Under the pieces are notes generated by a model. That model saw nothing but the letters and a program-made list of their open reading frames with translations. It was not told where the DNA came from and made no database searches. 64,000 nt of DNA from Meridianimarinicoccus roseus (GTDB lineage Bacteria > Pseudomonadota > Alphaproteobacteria > Rhodobacterales > Rhodobacteraceae): the NCBI RefSeq assembly GCF_003172915.1, contig NZ_QGKU01000032.1:1-64000 (forward strand), read 5' to 3'. Made by a program: the position numbers and the translations under genes. This document shows, piece by piece, positions 1 through 9,092 of the stretch. The first letter of the stretch is position 1, and the number at the start of each line of letters is the position of its first letter.

Positions 1-147
1 AGGCCCTGGATTTTTTTGGATGTCTTGCGGAGTGCGGAAAGGTCGCGGTTCTCGTTGCGGTGCGGAGTGCGCCGAAATTGCGATGTGACCTTTCGCGGTC
101 GTTTCGCTACAAGACCTGCGAAGGTTGAGATCAAGCAGGGGTTTTGT

Positions 148-714
148 GTGGTGCAAGTCGAGTTGACGGAACTGCCTGGCGTCCTTCTCCTGACGCCGCG
201 GCGTTTCGGGGATGACCGGGGCTTCTTTTCCGAGGTGTACAACCGCGAGGTCATGGCCGCGCACGGGGTGGATGTCCCCTTCGTGCAGGACAACCATTCG
301 CTGTCCCGGCAGGTCGGCGTCGTGCGCGGGCTGCATTTCCAGGCCCCGCCCCATGCGCAGGACAAGCTGGTCCGCGTCGGGGCCGGGCGGGTGAAGGATG
401 TCGCGGTGGATATCCGGCGCGGCTCGCCGCATTACGGCAAGTGGGTCGCGGTGGAGCTGTCGGCCGAGGTCGGCAACCAGCTGTTCATTCCCAAGGGCTT
501 CCTGCACGGCTTCTCGGTTCTCGAACCGGACAGCGAGCTTCTGTACAAGTGCTCCGACTATTACGCGCCGGAGTGCGACGGCGCCGTGCGCTTCGACGAT
601 CCGGACCTCGACATCGACTGGGGCGTCGATCCGGCCGCCGCGATCCTGTCCGCCAAGGATGCCGCCGCGCCCCTTCTCAAGGACTTTGACAGTCCGTTTG
701 TCTACGAGGACTGA
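148..714 (+). CDS. rfbC: dTDP-4-dehydrorhamnose 3,5-epimerase
   Basis: Cytoplasmic RmlC-type epimerase, third step of dTDP-L-rhamnose synthesis: epimerises C3 and C5 of dTDP-4-keto-6-deoxy-D-glucose. About 188 residues, the usual family length. Visible family motifs are GDDRGFFSE near the N terminus, the catalytic-His stretch VVRGLHFQ, and the cupin segment [10 protein letters not shown]. The reading frame stays open upstream to position 16, but two tandem GTG codons at 148 and 151 follow an AGGGG ribosome-binding site at 137-141 and begin the recognisable protein ([10 protein letters not shown]), so the upstream part is probably untranslated. It is the first gene of rfbC-rfbB-rfbD-rfbA, with rfbB starting 4 bases after its stop. 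Identity is secure; the exact GTG is not. Confidence 0.93.
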   Translation: MVQVELTELPGVLLLTPRRFGDDRGFFSEVYNREVMAAHGVDVPFVQDNHSLSRQVGVVRGLHFQAPPHAQDKLVRVGAGRVKDVAVDIRRGSPHYGKWVAVELSAEVGNQLFIPKGFLHGFSVLEPDSELLYKCSDYYAPECDGAVRFDDPDLDIDWGVDPAAAILSAKDAAAPLLKDFDSPFVYED

Positions 715-718
715 AGCC

Positions 719-1759
719 ATGAAGATACTTGTCACCGGCGGTGCCGGGTTCATCGGGTCCGCCGTCGTCCGGCTGGCCGTGGCGCGCGGCCACGAGGTCG
801 TGAACCTCGATGCGCTGACCTATGCCGCCTGCCTCGACAACGTGGCGCCGGTCGCCGACAGCCCGCTTTACGCCTTCGAGAAGGCCGATATCCGCGACGG
901 CGCGGCGCTGGCGCGGATCTTCGCGCAGCACCGGCCCGACAAGGTGATGCACCTGGCCGCGGAAAGCCACGTGGACCGGTCGATCGACGGGCCCGGCGCC
1001 TTCATCGAAACCAACGTGAACGGCACCTACGAGATGCTGAACGCGGCACGCGCCTACTGGGTGGAGGCCGGTCGGCCCGACACCTTCCGGTTCCACCACA
1101 TCTCCACCGACGAGGTCTACGGCACGCTCGGCGCGACCGGACAGTTCACCGAGGACACGCCCTACGCCCCGAACTCGCCCTATTCGGCCAGCAAGGCGGC
1201 GTCCGACCACCTGGTGCGGGCCTGGGGCGAGACCTATGGCCTGCCCTTCGTGCTGACCAACTGCTCCAACAATTACGGCCCCTACCATTTCCCCGAGAAG
1301 CTGATCCCGGTCGTCATCCTCAAGGCGCTGGCCGGAGAGCCGATCCCGGTCTACGGCAAGGGCGAGAACGTGCGCGACTGGCTTTACGTGGAAGACCACG
1401 CCGACGCGCTGCTGTGCGTTCTGGAAAACGGCAGGACCGGCCGGACCTACAACATCGGCGGCGAGAACGAGGCGAAGAACATCGACATCGTCGGCAAGAT
1501 CTGCACGATCCTCGATGCCAAGCGCCCGAAGAACACGGCCTACTGCGAACAGATCAGCTTCGTGACCGACCGGCCGGGGCACGACCTGCGCTACGCGATC
1601 GACCCGACCCGCATCCGCACCGAACTCGGGTGGCGACCGTCCGTGACGCTCGACGAGGGTCTCGAGAAGACCGTGCAATGGTATCTCGACAACGAGGACT
1701 GGTGGCGCGCGCTGCAAGGCCGGGCGGGGGTTGGCGAACGGCTCGGGGCGAAGGCATGA
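719..1759 (+). CDS. rfbB: dTDP-glucose 4,6-dehydratase
   Basis: NAD-dependent extended SDR enzyme that converts dTDP-D-glucose to dTDP-4-keto-6-deoxy-D-glucose, the second step of the rhamnose pathway. About 346 residues, normal for the family. Visible features are the N-terminal Rossmann motif GGAGFIGS, the family stretch [19 protein letters not shown], the catalytic YSASK with its Tyr and Lys, and [14 protein letters not shown], which is typical of RmlB. The ATG at 719 sits 4 bases after the rfbC stop, and the stop overlaps the start of rfbD by four bases (ATGA), indicating translational coupling. A frame open upstream of 719 runs through rfbC and is not part of this protein. Confidence 0.96.
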   Translation: MKILVTGGAGFIGSAVVRLAVARGHEVVNLDALTYAACLDNVAPVADSPLYAFEKADIRDGAALARIFAQHRPDKVMHLAAESHVDRSIDGPGAFIETNVNGTYEMLNAARAYWVEAGRPDTFRFHHISTDEVYGTLGATGQFTEDTPYAPNSPYSASKAASDHLVRAWGETYGLPFVLTNCSNNYGPYHFPEKLIPVVILKALAGEPIPVYGKGENVRDWLYVEDHADALLCVLENGRTGRTYNIGGENEAKNIDIVGKICTILDAKRPKNTAYCEQISFVTDRPGHDLRYAIDPTRIRTELGWRPSVTLDEGLEKTVQWYLDNEDWWRALQGRAGVGERLGAKA

Positions 1760-2619
1760 AGATCCTGGTCTACGGAAAGTCCGGCCAGCTCGGGCTGGAA
1801 CTGCAACGGCGCGCGGGCGACGTGGTGCTGGACGTGCGCGACGAGTTCGAGGCCGATTTCACCAACCCCGATGCCTGCGCCGCGATGGCCGCGCAGACCG
1901 ACGCAGATGCCATCATCATCGCGGCGGCCTATACCGCCGTGGACAAGGCCGAAAGCGACGAGGACCTCGCGCTCGCGGTGAACGGCACGACCCCCGGCGC
2001 GATCGCCCGGGCGGCGGCCGCGCGCGGCCTGCCGGTCGTGCTGGTGTCCACCGACTACGTGTTCGACGGCAGCGGCGAGCAGCCCTTTTCCATCGACGCG
2101 CCCACCGGCCCGCTCGGTGCCTACGGGCGCACCAAGCTCGTCGGCGAGACGGCGGTGCGCGATGCGGGCGGACCCCATGCGATCCTGCGCACCTCGTGGG
2201 TGGTGTCCTCGCACGGGCACAACTTCGTGAAGACGATGCTGCGCCTCGGGGCGGAGCGGGACCGCCTGACCATCGTCGCCGACCAGGTCGGCGGGCCGAC
2301 CCCGGCGGCGGCGCTGGCCGATGCCTGCATGACGGTGGCGGACCGGCTGGTGCGCGATGCGTCGGTGACGGGCACCTACCACGTGACCGGCGGACCGGAT
2401 GTCAGCTGGGCCGATTTCGCCCGCGAGATCTTCCGCCAGTCGGGCACGCAGTGCGAGGTCGCGGACATCCCGACCCGCGACTACCCGACCCCCGCGCGCC
2501 GGCCGCTGAACTCGCGGCTCGACAACAGCATGACACAGACCGTCTTCGGCCTGCCCCGCCCCGACTGGCGCGCCGGGCTGACCGACATTCTCAAGGACCT
2601 CGGAGCATACCGCGCATGA
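1756..2619 (+). CDS. rfbD: dTDP-4-dehydrorhamnose reductase
   Basis: NAD(P)H-dependent RmlD reductase that makes dTDP-L-rhamnose, the last step of the pathway. About 287 residues, as in the family. The start shows the variant nucleotide-binding motif [31 protein letters not shown] and the catalytic YGRTKLVGE follow, with the C-terminal RPLNSRLDN typical of RmlD. Start (ATGA with the rfbB stop) and end (ATGA with the rfbA start) are both four-base overlaps, so this is a translationally coupled operon gene. Confidence 0.95.
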   Translation: MKILVYGKSGQLGLELQRRAGDVVLDVRDEFEADFTNPDACAAMAAQTDADAIIIAAAYTAVDKAESDEDLALAVNGTTPGAIARAAAARGLPVVLVSTDYVFDGSGEQPFSIDAPTGPLGAYGRTKLVGETAVRDAGGPHAILRTSWVVSSHGHNFVKTMLRLGAERDRLTIVADQVGGPTPAAALADACMTVADRLVRDASVTGTYHVTGGPDVSWADFAREIFRQSGTQCEVADIPTRDYPTPARRPLNSRLDNSMTQTVFGLPRPDWRAGLTDILKDLGAYRA

Positions 2620-3491
2620 CCGATCGCAAGGGCATCATCCTTGCCGGGGGCTCCGGCACCCGGCTTTATCCGATCACGCAGGGCGTGTCCAAACAGCTGC
2701 TGCCGATCTACGACAAGCCGATGATCTACTTCCCGATCTCGGTGCTGATGCTGGCCGGCATCCGCGAGATCGCGATGATCACGACGCCGGTCGACCAGGC
2801 GCAGTTCCAGCGCACGCTCGGCGACGGCGCGCAATGGGGCATCTCGATCACCTACATCACCCAGCCCTCGCCCGACGGCCTGGCGCAGGCCTATATCCTG
2901 GCCGAAGACTTCCTGGACGGCGCGCCGTCGGCCATGTGCCTCGGCGACAACATCTTCTTCGGGCACGGGCTGCCGGACCTGCTGGCGGCGGCCGATGCCA
3001 AGCCGCAGGGCGGCACCGTCTTCGGCTACCGCGTGTCGGACCCGGAACGCTACGGCGTGGTGGCCTTCGGCGCGGACGGCAAGGCCAGCCAGATCATCGA
3101 GAAGCCGGCGGTGCCGCCGTCGAACTACGCGGTGACGGGGCTCTATTTCCTCGACGGGGACGCGCCCGCGCTGGCGCGGCAGGTCAAACCCTCCGACCGC
3201 GGGGAGCTCGAGATCACGACCCTGCTGGAGATGTACCTCGCCAGGGGCCTGCTGAGCGTCGAGCAGATGGGCCGGGGCTATGCATGGCTCGACACCGGAA
3301 CGCATGGCAGCCTGCTCGATGCCGGCAATTTCGTGCGCACGCTCACCCTGCGACAGGGACAGCAGGTCGGATGCCTCGAGGAAATCGCCCATGACGCAGG
3401 ATGGATCAGCCGCGACGACCTGCTGAAAGCCGCGCAGGGTTACCGAAAAAACGACTACGGCGCATACCTCGCAAGACTGGCCGAGGAATAG
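2616..3491 (+). CDS. rfbA: glucose-1-phosphate thymidylyltransferase
   Basis: RmlA nucleotidyltransferase that joins glucose-1-phosphate and dTTP to give dTDP-glucose, the committing step of dTDP-rhamnose synthesis. About 291 residues. The signature GGSGTRLYPIT followed by SKQLLPIYDKPM, the metal/sugar-site stretch CLGDNIFFGHGL, and LEITTLLEMYL all match short-form RmlA. It is last in the operon; 90 bases further the convergent catabolic operon ends. The supply of dTDP-rhamnose suggests nearby surface-polysaccharide genes outside the window to the left, but no glycosyltransferase is visible here. Confidence 0.96.
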   Translation: MTDRKGIILAGGSGTRLYPITQGVSKQLLPIYDKPMIYFPISVLMLAGIREIAMITTPVDQAQFQRTLGDGAQWGISITYITQPSPDGLAQAYILAEDFLDGAPSAMCLGDNIFFGHGLPDLLAAADAKPQGGTVFGYRVSDPERYGVVAFGADGKASQIIEKPAVPPSNYAVTGLYFLDGDAPALARQVKPSDRGELEITTLLEMYLARGLLSVEQMGRGYAWLDTGTHGSLLDAGNFVRTLTLRQGQQVGCLEEIAHDAGWISRDDLLKAAQGYRKNDYGAYLARLAEE

Positions 3492-3547
3492 CGTTCACCG
3501 TAGGGGAACGCTTCCAGCGCACCGGTCCGAACCCCGATGCTGTGTCT

Positions 3548-3571
3548 CCCCCGGTCCGCCCGGTCCGGGGG
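3548..3571. terminator. GC-rich hairpin between convergent operons
   Basis: CCCCCGG at 3548-3554 pairs with CCGGGGG at 3565-3571, with a 10-base loop that can itself pair partly. It lies in the 90-base gap between the convergent ends of rfbA (plus) and the FAH-family gene (minus), where a shared terminator is expected. There is no T-tract on either side, so Rho-independent activity is uncertain. Confidence 0.4.
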
Positions 3572-3581
3572 TGCGGCGAGG

Positions 3582-4436
3582 TCAGGCCGACCTCACCTTC
3601 TGGGTCTGCACGCCAAGTCCGTCGATGCCAAGGCGCATCACTTCGCCCGGCTTGAGGTAGCGCGGCGGCTTCTTGCCCATGCCAACCCCCGGCGGCGTGC
3701 CGGTCGAAATCACGTCTCCCGGCTGCAGCGACATGAAGCGGCTGCAATATGACACGAGGTGCGGCACCCGGAACACCATCGTCGCGGTGGACCCCTCTTG
3801 CATCCGCTGGCCGTCCACGTCCAGCCAAATGCCGAGGTTGTCGTAATCCCCGATCTCGTCCGGCGTGACCAGCCACGGGCCGGTCGGACCGAACGTGTCA
3901 CAGCCCTTGCCCTTGTCCCAGGTGCCCGAACCCTCGATCTGGTAGGCCCGTTCCGACACATCGTTGACGATGCAGAACCCGGCCACATGAGCCAGCGCGT
4001 CCGCCTCGTCGATATGGCTGCCGCCGGTGCCGATCACCACGGCGAGTTCGGCTTCCCAGTCGGTCTTCACCGAACCGGGCGGGATCAGCACGTCGTCGTC
4101 CGGGCCCACGACGGCCGAGGTCCACTTGGCGAAGATCACCGGTTCAGGCGGCACCGCCATTCCCGATTCGGCCGCGTGGTCGGCGTAGTTCAGCCCGATG
4201 CAGATGAACTTGCCGATATGCCCGACGCAGGGTCCGAGCCGCAGATCTTGCTGCGGCGTGCCCGGTACCAGCGGCAACGCGGCAGGATCGAGCGCGGCAA
4301 GACGCGCGATCCCCGCCGCGGTCAGCGCCTCGCCCGACAGATCATCGATCACCCCCGACAGGTCCCGCACCCGCCCGTCCGCATCCAGCATGCCGGGCTT
4401 TTCAAGGCCGGCGGCACCGTATCTCACAAGTTTCAT
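3582..4436 (-). CDS. fumarylacetoacetate hydrolase family protein, possibly a 2,4-diketo-3-deoxy-sugar-acid hydrolase
   Basis: FAH-superfamily C-C bond hydrolase of about 284 residues. The FAH core is clear: FICIGLNYADHAAESG, PVIFAKWTSAVVGP, the metal-binding acidic stretch DWEAELAVVIG, then DVSERAYQ and ISTGTPPGVG. The sequence resembles the enzymes called ureidoglycolate lyase or 2,4-diketo-3-deoxy-L-fuconate/rhamnonate hydrolase in databases. The SDR immediately upstream looks like a 2-keto-3-deoxy-sugar-acid dehydrogenase, which would supply that diketo substrate, so the hydrolase reading is favoured by context (inference). An AGAGGA ribosome-binding site precedes the ATG. It is the last gene of the minus-strand operon, 147 bases after the SDR stop. 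Confidence 0.85.
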   Translation of the reverse strand: MKLVRYGAAGLEKPGMLDADGRVRDLSGVIDDLSGEALTAAGIARLAALDPAALPLVPGTPQQDLRLGPCVGHIGKFICIGLNYADHAAESGMAVPPEPVIFAKWTSAVVGPDDDVLIPPGSVKTDWEAELAVVIGTGGSHIDEADALAHVAGFCIVNDVSERAYQIEGSGTWDKGKGCDTFGPTGPWLVTPDEIGDYDNLGIWLDVDGQRMQEGSTATMVFRVPHLVSYCSRFMSLQPGDVISTGTPPGVGMGKKPPRYLKPGEVMRLGIDGLGVQTQKVRSA

Positions 4437-4583
4437 CGTGTTTCCTCTCCCTTCAAGGGCAAGCGTCCAGGCAACCGGCAGACCGCTTGCTCCGGCCCTT
4501 GCCCGGCCTGTCCGCGCAGCTGCGCCTGCCTAGCTACGTCAGCCGACGCCGAAACAGAAGACCACCCGCACCTGCGCGTCGGA

Positions 4584-5330
4584 TCAGATCGTGACACCGC
4601 CATCCACAGACACCGCCTGCCCGGTCACGAAGCGGCTGTCGTCGCACAGAAGATGCACGATGGTCGGGGTCAGGTCCGCCACCAGGGCGAGCCGGCCCAT
4701 CGGCTGGCGCGCAATGAAATCCAGTTCTGCCTGCGCCGGGTCCGGCGCCGCGGCGATCCGCCCCCGCAGCGACGGCGTGTCCACCGTGCCGGGGCACAGC
4801 GCGTTGCAGCGCAGCCCGGTGCCGACGAAATCCGCCGCGACAGCCTTGGTCAGCCCGATCACCGCCGCTTTGGTCGCGCCATAGGCGGTGCGGTTTACAA
4901 ATCCCTTCACCGAAGAGGCCATGGACGACATGTTCAGGATCGACGCGCCGCCCGTGGCCTCGGCCCGGCGCAACATTCCCGGCACGAAGGCCCGCGTGAT
5001 CCGCACCATGGACGTGATATTGACCGCGACCAACCGGTCCCACGCCGCATCGTCGAGTTCGAGGATTGTGCCGTGATGGACGATGCCCGCGCAGTTGAAC
5101 AACCCGTCGAGATCCGGCAACGCGGCGGCCAGCGTCGCAGTCGCGGCAGGGTCGGTCACGTCGAACAGCCGTATTTCGATCCCGTCCCGCCCCGCGAGCG
5201 TGGCAAGCGTGTCCGGGTTGATGTCGGTCGCGATCACACGCGCGCCTTCAGAAGCGCAGGCCAGCGCGGCGCCGCGCCCGATGCCCTGCCCCGCGGCCGT
5301 GATGAGGATCGTCTTGCCGTCCAGCCGCAT
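4584..5330 (-). CDS. SDR family oxidoreductase, 2-keto-3-deoxy-L-fuconate/rhamnonate dehydrogenase-like
   Basis: Classical short-chain dehydrogenase of 248 residues. It begins MRLDGKTILIT with the coenzyme motif AAGQGIGRG; NCAGIVHHGTILE, the catalytic SMASSVKG Ser and YGATKAAV Tyr/Lys, and the C-terminal QAVSVDGGV follow. CPGTVDTPS and RQPMGRLA are shared with the 2-keto-3-deoxy-L-fuconate dehydrogenase / DHRS6 subgroup, as I recall the family. The ATG at 5330 fits the usual SDR start 25 bases after the preceding aldehyde dehydrogenase stop; the frame is open further upstream but that part lies inside the other gene. With the adjacent FAH hydrolase it could form a two-step oxidation-cleavage of a 2-keto-3-deoxy acid (inference). 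Confidence 0.88.
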   Translation of the reverse strand: MRLDGKTILITAAGQGIGRGAALACASEGARVIATDINPDTLATLAGRDGIEIRLFDVTDPAATATLAAALPDLDGLFNCAGIVHHGTILELDDAAWDRLVAVNITSMVRITRAFVPGMLRRAEATGGASILNMSSMASSVKGFVNRTAYGATKAAVIGLTKAVAADFVGTGLRCNALCPGTVDTPSLRGRIAAAPDPAQAELDFIARQPMGRLALVADLTPTIVHLLCDDSRFVTGQAVSVDGGVTI

Positions 5331-5355
5331 GCGGCCCCGTCCCTTCTCCCGTTCC

Positions 5356-7737
5356 TCAGTCGCCGTAGGGAATCCACACCGTCTTGACCTGCGTGGCACG
5401 GTCAAGGAAGGCATTGCCCTGCCCCTGAGCCGGATCAGCCCAGTCGCGCAGCCGCCCGCCATCGGTCCAAGTGGGCTTGAGATTGCCCGCCGACCATGCC
5501 TCGATCCGCGCAGCATCGTCGGCGCTGCCGCAGTACCACAGGCAGGCCACCTCGTCGTGTTCGGCAAGCGTCCTGGCCAGCGCGGCGCGCGGACCGGTTA
5601 CAAGGTTCAACACCCCCGCCGGAATGTCGGAGGTTTCGAGCACCTGGTACAGCAGCGCCGCCACCAGCGGCTGGCTTTGCGACGGCACGGCCACGACCCG
5701 GTTGCCCATGGCAAGCGCGGGGAGCACCAGCGAAAGCAGCGCCAGTAGCGGCGCCTCGTCGGGGCAGACGACACCGACGACACCCCAGGGCTCGTTCAGC
5801 GACAGCGTGACATGCCGCGCCGCAGTGGCCTGCACCACTCCCGCGCGCTTGTCGGCCTGCGCGGCATACCAGAAGCAGCGCCGGATCGCGGCGTCCACCT
5901 CGGCCACGGCAAGGTCCGGGGTGCAGTTCCGGGCGAGGAGCGCTTCGAACCCGGCCCGACGCTGTGCGAGGTTCTCGGCCAGGAAATACAGAACCTGCGC
6001 GCGATTATGCGCCGTCACACCGCCCCATCCGGTGGCCTTGCTCGCTGCTTCGACGGCGTTTCGGATGTCCTTGCGGTTGCCAAGCGCGGCCTGCCCGATA
6101 GCCGTGCCGTTGGCGTCCGTCACGGTGAAGCTCTGGCCACTGTCGGCACGGACTTGCCGCCCCCCGACATACAGCTTCGCGGTCGCGTCGATTCCGGGGC
6201 CATCCTGCGCCCCGCCGAAGGGCGCGGCCACTGGAGCCGGTGCGGGCGCCGGGCGCGGCTGGCCCGGTCCGCTGGACGGCGGCACTAAGTAAGCGGCCAT
6301 GCCCGCCCGCCCGCCTTCCCGTCCGAACCCGCTTTCCCGCATTCCGCCGAAGGGCGCGCCCGCATCGAACAGGTTGGTCGCGTTGATCCAGACCACGCCC
6401 GACTTCACCCCGGCGGCGATGCCGATGGCCCGGTCGATATCCTGCGACCAGACGGTCGCGGCCAGCCCGTAGCGGGTGTCGTTGGCCAGTTGCACCGCCT
6501 CGTCCGGCGTGCGGAAGGTCATTGTGGTCGCAACCGGGCCGAAGATTTCCTCGCGGTTGACGGTGTCGCCCGGTCCGGTGCCGGTGAAGAAGCCCGGGGA
6601 ACAGAAATACCCGTCGGCGGGCAGATCCCCCCCCGCGCTGTGCAGCACAGCCCCCTCGGCCTGTCCATGCGCAAGCAGTTCCGAGATTCGGGCCAACTGC
6701 CCTGCAGACACCACCGCCCCCACGTCCATCGTCTTGTCCAGCGGATCGCCCACACGGAGCGTCGCCATCCGCGCCCTCAGCCGATCGAAAAACTCTTCGG
6801 CCACGCCCTCCTGAACCAGGATGCGGCTGCCAGCGCAGCACACCTCGCCCTGGTTGAACCAGACGGCATCGACGACACCCTCGACCGCTGCATCGAGATC
6901 CGCATCCTCGCAGACGATGAAGGGTGACTTGCCGCCCAGTTCCAGCGTAAGCGCCTTTCCCGAACCGGCAGTCTGGCGCCGGATGGTGCGGCCCACCTCG
7001 GTCGAGCCGGTGAAGGCGACCTTGTCCACGCCCGGATGCCCCGTCACCAGCGCGCCGGTGGCACCGTCGCCCTGCACGATGTTCAGAACGCCTGGCGGCA
7101 GCCCGATTTCCACGCAAATTTCGGCGAAGGCCTGCGCGGCCAGCGGCGTGAGATCGGCGGGTTTCAGAACAACGGTATTGCCCGCCGCAAGCGCGGGAGC
7201 GACCTTCCACGCCAGCATCAGCAGCGGGAAATTCCAAGGGATCACCTGCCCGCAGACGCCGTGCGGGACATGACCGGGAAACGAGTCCTCCAGCAGTTCG
7301 GCCCAGCCGGCATGGTGATAGAAATGCCGCGCGACCAGCGGCACGTCGATATCCCGCGTCTCGCGGATCGTCTTGCCGTTATCCATCGTCTCGAGCACGG
7401 CAAGGAAGCGTTCGCGTTTCTGCACGTGGCGCGCGATCGCGTAAAGATACCGGGCGCGGTCATGCCCGGACAGGGCGGCCCATCCCGCCTGCGCCGCGCG
7501 TGCGGCCTCCACGGCGGCGTCTACCTCGGCCGCGCCGGCATGGCCCAGCCGCGCGATTACCCGGGCGTCAGCCGGGCTGTACACATCGGCCAGTGGCCCG
7601 GACGGAGCCAGGAACGTCCCGTCGATGAAATGGCCGATCCCACCGGAATGGCCGTCCAGCCAGTGCAGAACCTCGCTGCTATCCTCTGGCGCGGGGCCGT
7701 AATCCATGGTCTGCATGATGTCCCTGATATGCGGCAT
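5356..7737 (-). CDS. bacterial ALDH16-type two-domain aldehyde dehydrogenase
   Basis: Unusually long aldehyde dehydrogenase of 793 residues (typical ALDH is about 490-500). The first domain (about 35-490) is complete: IPWNFP at 166-171, catalytic base Glu266 in LELGGK, and the nucleophile in GEVCCAG, most likely Cys300. A Pro/Ala-rich linker follows near 490-505. A second ALDH-like domain (about 510-793) repeats the fold (NEPWGVVGVV, PAGVLNLVTG) but lacks the Glu and Cys motifs, so it should be non-catalytic. This layout matches the ALDH16 family, known from vertebrates and from bacteria including Loktanella. It follows deoC by 9 bases, with the TGAGGA of the deoC stop acting as ribosome-binding site. 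Oxidation of the acetaldehyde made by DeoC is a plausible role (inference). Confidence 0.9.
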   Translation of the reverse strand: MPHIRDIMQTMDYGPAPEDSSEVLHWLDGHSGGIGHFIDGTFLAPSGPLADVYSPADARVIARLGHAGAAEVDAAVEAARAAQAGWAALSGHDRARYLYAIARHVQKRERFLAVLETMDNGKTIRETRDIDVPLVARHFYHHAGWAELLEDSFPGHVPHGVCGQVIPWNFPLLMLAWKVAPALAAGNTVVLKPADLTPLAAQAFAEICVEIGLPPGVLNIVQGDGATGALVTGHPGVDKVAFTGSTEVGRTIRRQTAGSGKALTLELGGKSPFIVCEDADLDAAVEGVVDAVWFNQGEVCCAGSRILVQEGVAEEFFDRLRARMATLRVGDPLDKTMDVGAVVSAGQLARISELLAHGQAEGAVLHSAGGDLPADGYFCSPGFFTGTGPGDTVNREEIFGPVATTMTFRTPDEAVQLANDTRYGLAATVWSQDIDRAIGIAAGVKSGVVWINATNLFDAGAPFGGMRESGFGREGGRAGMAAYLVPPSSGPGQPRPAPAPAPVAAPFGGAQDGPGIDATAKLYVGGRQVRADSGQSFTVTDANGTAIGQAALGNRKDIRNAVEAASKATGWGGVTAHNRAQVLYFLAENLAQRRAGFEALLARNCTPDLAVAEVDAAIRRCFWYAAQADKRAGVVQATAARHVTLSLNEPWGVVGVVCPDEAPLLALLSLVLPALAMGNRVVAVPSQSQPLVAALLYQVLETSDIPAGVLNLVTGPRAALARTLAEHDEVACLWYCGSADDAARIEAWSAGNLKPTWTDGGRLRDWADPAQGQGNAFLDRATQVKTVWIPYGD

Positions 7738-7746
7738 GGGAAGTCC

Positions 7747-8700
7747 TCAGGCCAGCGCGTGGCGGTTCGCGGCCGAGTAGCGGCCGGTGACATGGTGTTC
7801 GATCTGCCGTTCGATGTCGCCCAGCAGAGACGAGGCACCGATGCGGAAGAGGTCGGGCATCATGTGGCGCGTGCCCAGTTCCTCCTTCATCAGGATCAGC
7901 CAGGCCAGCGCGTCCTTCGCGGTCTTCAGCCCGCCCGCGGGCTTGAAGCCGACCTTCTGGCCGGTGCGCGCCTGGAAATCCCGCAATGCTCGCAGCATGG
8001 TCAGCGACACGGGCAGCGTCGCATTCACGTTCTCCTTGCCGGTGGAGGTCTTGATGAAATCCGCCCCCGCCTGCATCGCGACCATCGACGCGCGATAGAC
8101 GTTGCTCAGCGTCTTCAGATCGCCGGTTGCCAGGATCGCCTTCATGTGTGCCGCGCCGCAGACCGCGCGCATTGCCGCGATCTCGTCGTAAAGCGCGGAC
8201 CATCGGCCGGTCAGCACGTGTTCGCGGGTAATCACGATGTCGATTTCGGCCGCACCTTCGCCCACGGCATAGCGGATCTCCTCCAGCCGCAGAGGCAGCG
8301 GGGTCAACCCGGCAGGAAAGCCAGTCGCCACCGAAGCGACCGGCACGCCGCTTCCCTCCAGTGCGCGGACGGCGTGTGGCACCATCGTGGGATAAACGCA
8401 GACCGCGCCCACGGTCATCGGCTCCAGCCCCAGCGCGTCCAGCAGGTCGGGGCGCAGAGGCGCGCGGGCCTTGGCGCACAGCCGCGCGACCCGGCCCGGC
8501 GTGTCGTCGCCCGCCAGTGTGGTCAGGTCGATGCAGGTGACCGCGCGCAGAAGCCAGGCCGCCTGCCATTCCTTCTTCACGCTGCGGCGCGCCGTCAGGC
8601 TTGCCGCGCGCCGTTCGGCTGCGGTGCGGTTCACGCGCACAGCGTCGAAATCGGCAGGGGTGAAGGGCGTGCCCGTCATGCGCGGGAAATCAGGTATCAT
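7747..8700 (-). CDS. deoC: deoxyribose-phosphate aldolase
   Basis: DERA splits 2-deoxyribose-5-phosphate into glyceraldehyde-3-phosphate and acetaldehyde in deoxynucleoside catabolism. Motifs are CIDLTTLAGDD, VCVYPTMV, EIDIVITREHVL, the Schiff-base region DFIKTSTGKENVNAT containing the catalytic Lys, and VGFKPAGGLKT with the second Lys. About 317 residues from the ATG at 8700; an alternative ATG lies seven codons in, at 8679. Length and motifs fit the longer DERA form also seen in animals. First recognisable gene of the minus-strand operon deoC-ALDH16-SDR-FAH. Confidence 0.95.
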   Translation of the reverse strand: MIPDFPRMTGTPFTPADFDAVRVNRTAAERRAASLTARRSVKKEWQAAWLLRAVTCIDLTTLAGDDTPGRVARLCAKARAPLRPDLLDALGLEPMTVGAVCVYPTMVPHAVRALEGSGVPVASVATGFPAGLTPLPLRLEEIRYAVGEGAAEIDIVITREHVLTGRWSALYDEIAAMRAVCGAAHMKAILATGDLKTLSNVYRASMVAMQAGADFIKTSTGKENVNATLPVSLTMLRALRDFQARTGQKVGFKPAGGLKTAKDALAWLILMKEELGTRHMMPDLFRIGASSLLGDIERQIEHHVTGRYSAANRHALA

Positions 8701-9092
8701 GTCGTGTCCGTCCGGGTTGCGGGGGGCCGCGCGGCCCTGCTGTGGACAGGGCCAACACTCCGGACAGTGACCCGCTTGAGTGCGCACTGCAACAGCAACC
8801 CCGCGTCCCGGCCGGATGATCCGCGGGCATTGCAGGCGCCGCCTGACGCCACGGAAACAGGGCAGGGGTTGATTTTTGCAGCCAGTTGCGCGACAAAGAC
8901 GATCCATTGACCGGTTTTGAGGCGCCCGACGGGTGCCACGCCGGGTCCAGGTCCTGTCGGCGCCGCGCGGCGCACGAATCGCGAGCCTGGACACACTCCC
9001 CGCGAGGGTCTGCCACCGACCCACCTGTTGCCGCAGGTGGGGGCGGCATCGTTTTTCGCGCGGGATTGCTGAAACTGACGAAGGAGCACGCC
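8701..9092. other. intergenic region between deoC and a small plus-strand gene
   Basis: About 390 bases with no convincing gene. It must hold the promoters for the divergent deoC operon (minus) and the 40-residue small gene (plus). Frames open across it belong to shadows with no start, ribosome-binding site or recognisable motif. The only structure seen is the hairpin at 9021-9040. Confidence 0.6.
9021..9040 (+). other. perfect 7-bp hairpin upstream of the small gene
   Basis: CCACCTG and CAGGTGG form a perfect stem around a 6-base loop (TTGCCG). A T-run (GTTTTT) begins about 10 bases after the stem, too far for a standard terminator. It lies about 50 bases before the small ORF and could be a leader structure or an operator. 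Confidence 0.35.

Noticed and set aside
1-147. Frame open from position 16 as an N-terminal extension of RfbC
   Set aside because: The upstream residues do not resemble the family, and tandem GTG codons with an AGGGG site begin the conserved protein.
3759-5387. Long plus-strand frame (542 codons) opposite the FAH and SDR genes
   Set aside because: It is rich in His, Arg and Pro, shows no domain, and runs antisense to two clear enzyme genes; GC-rich third-codon bias opens such antisense frames.
6005-7237. Second minus-strand frame inside the ALDH16 gene
   Set aside because: Arg/Gly-rich shadow in the +1 frame of an intact enzyme; no start signal or motif.
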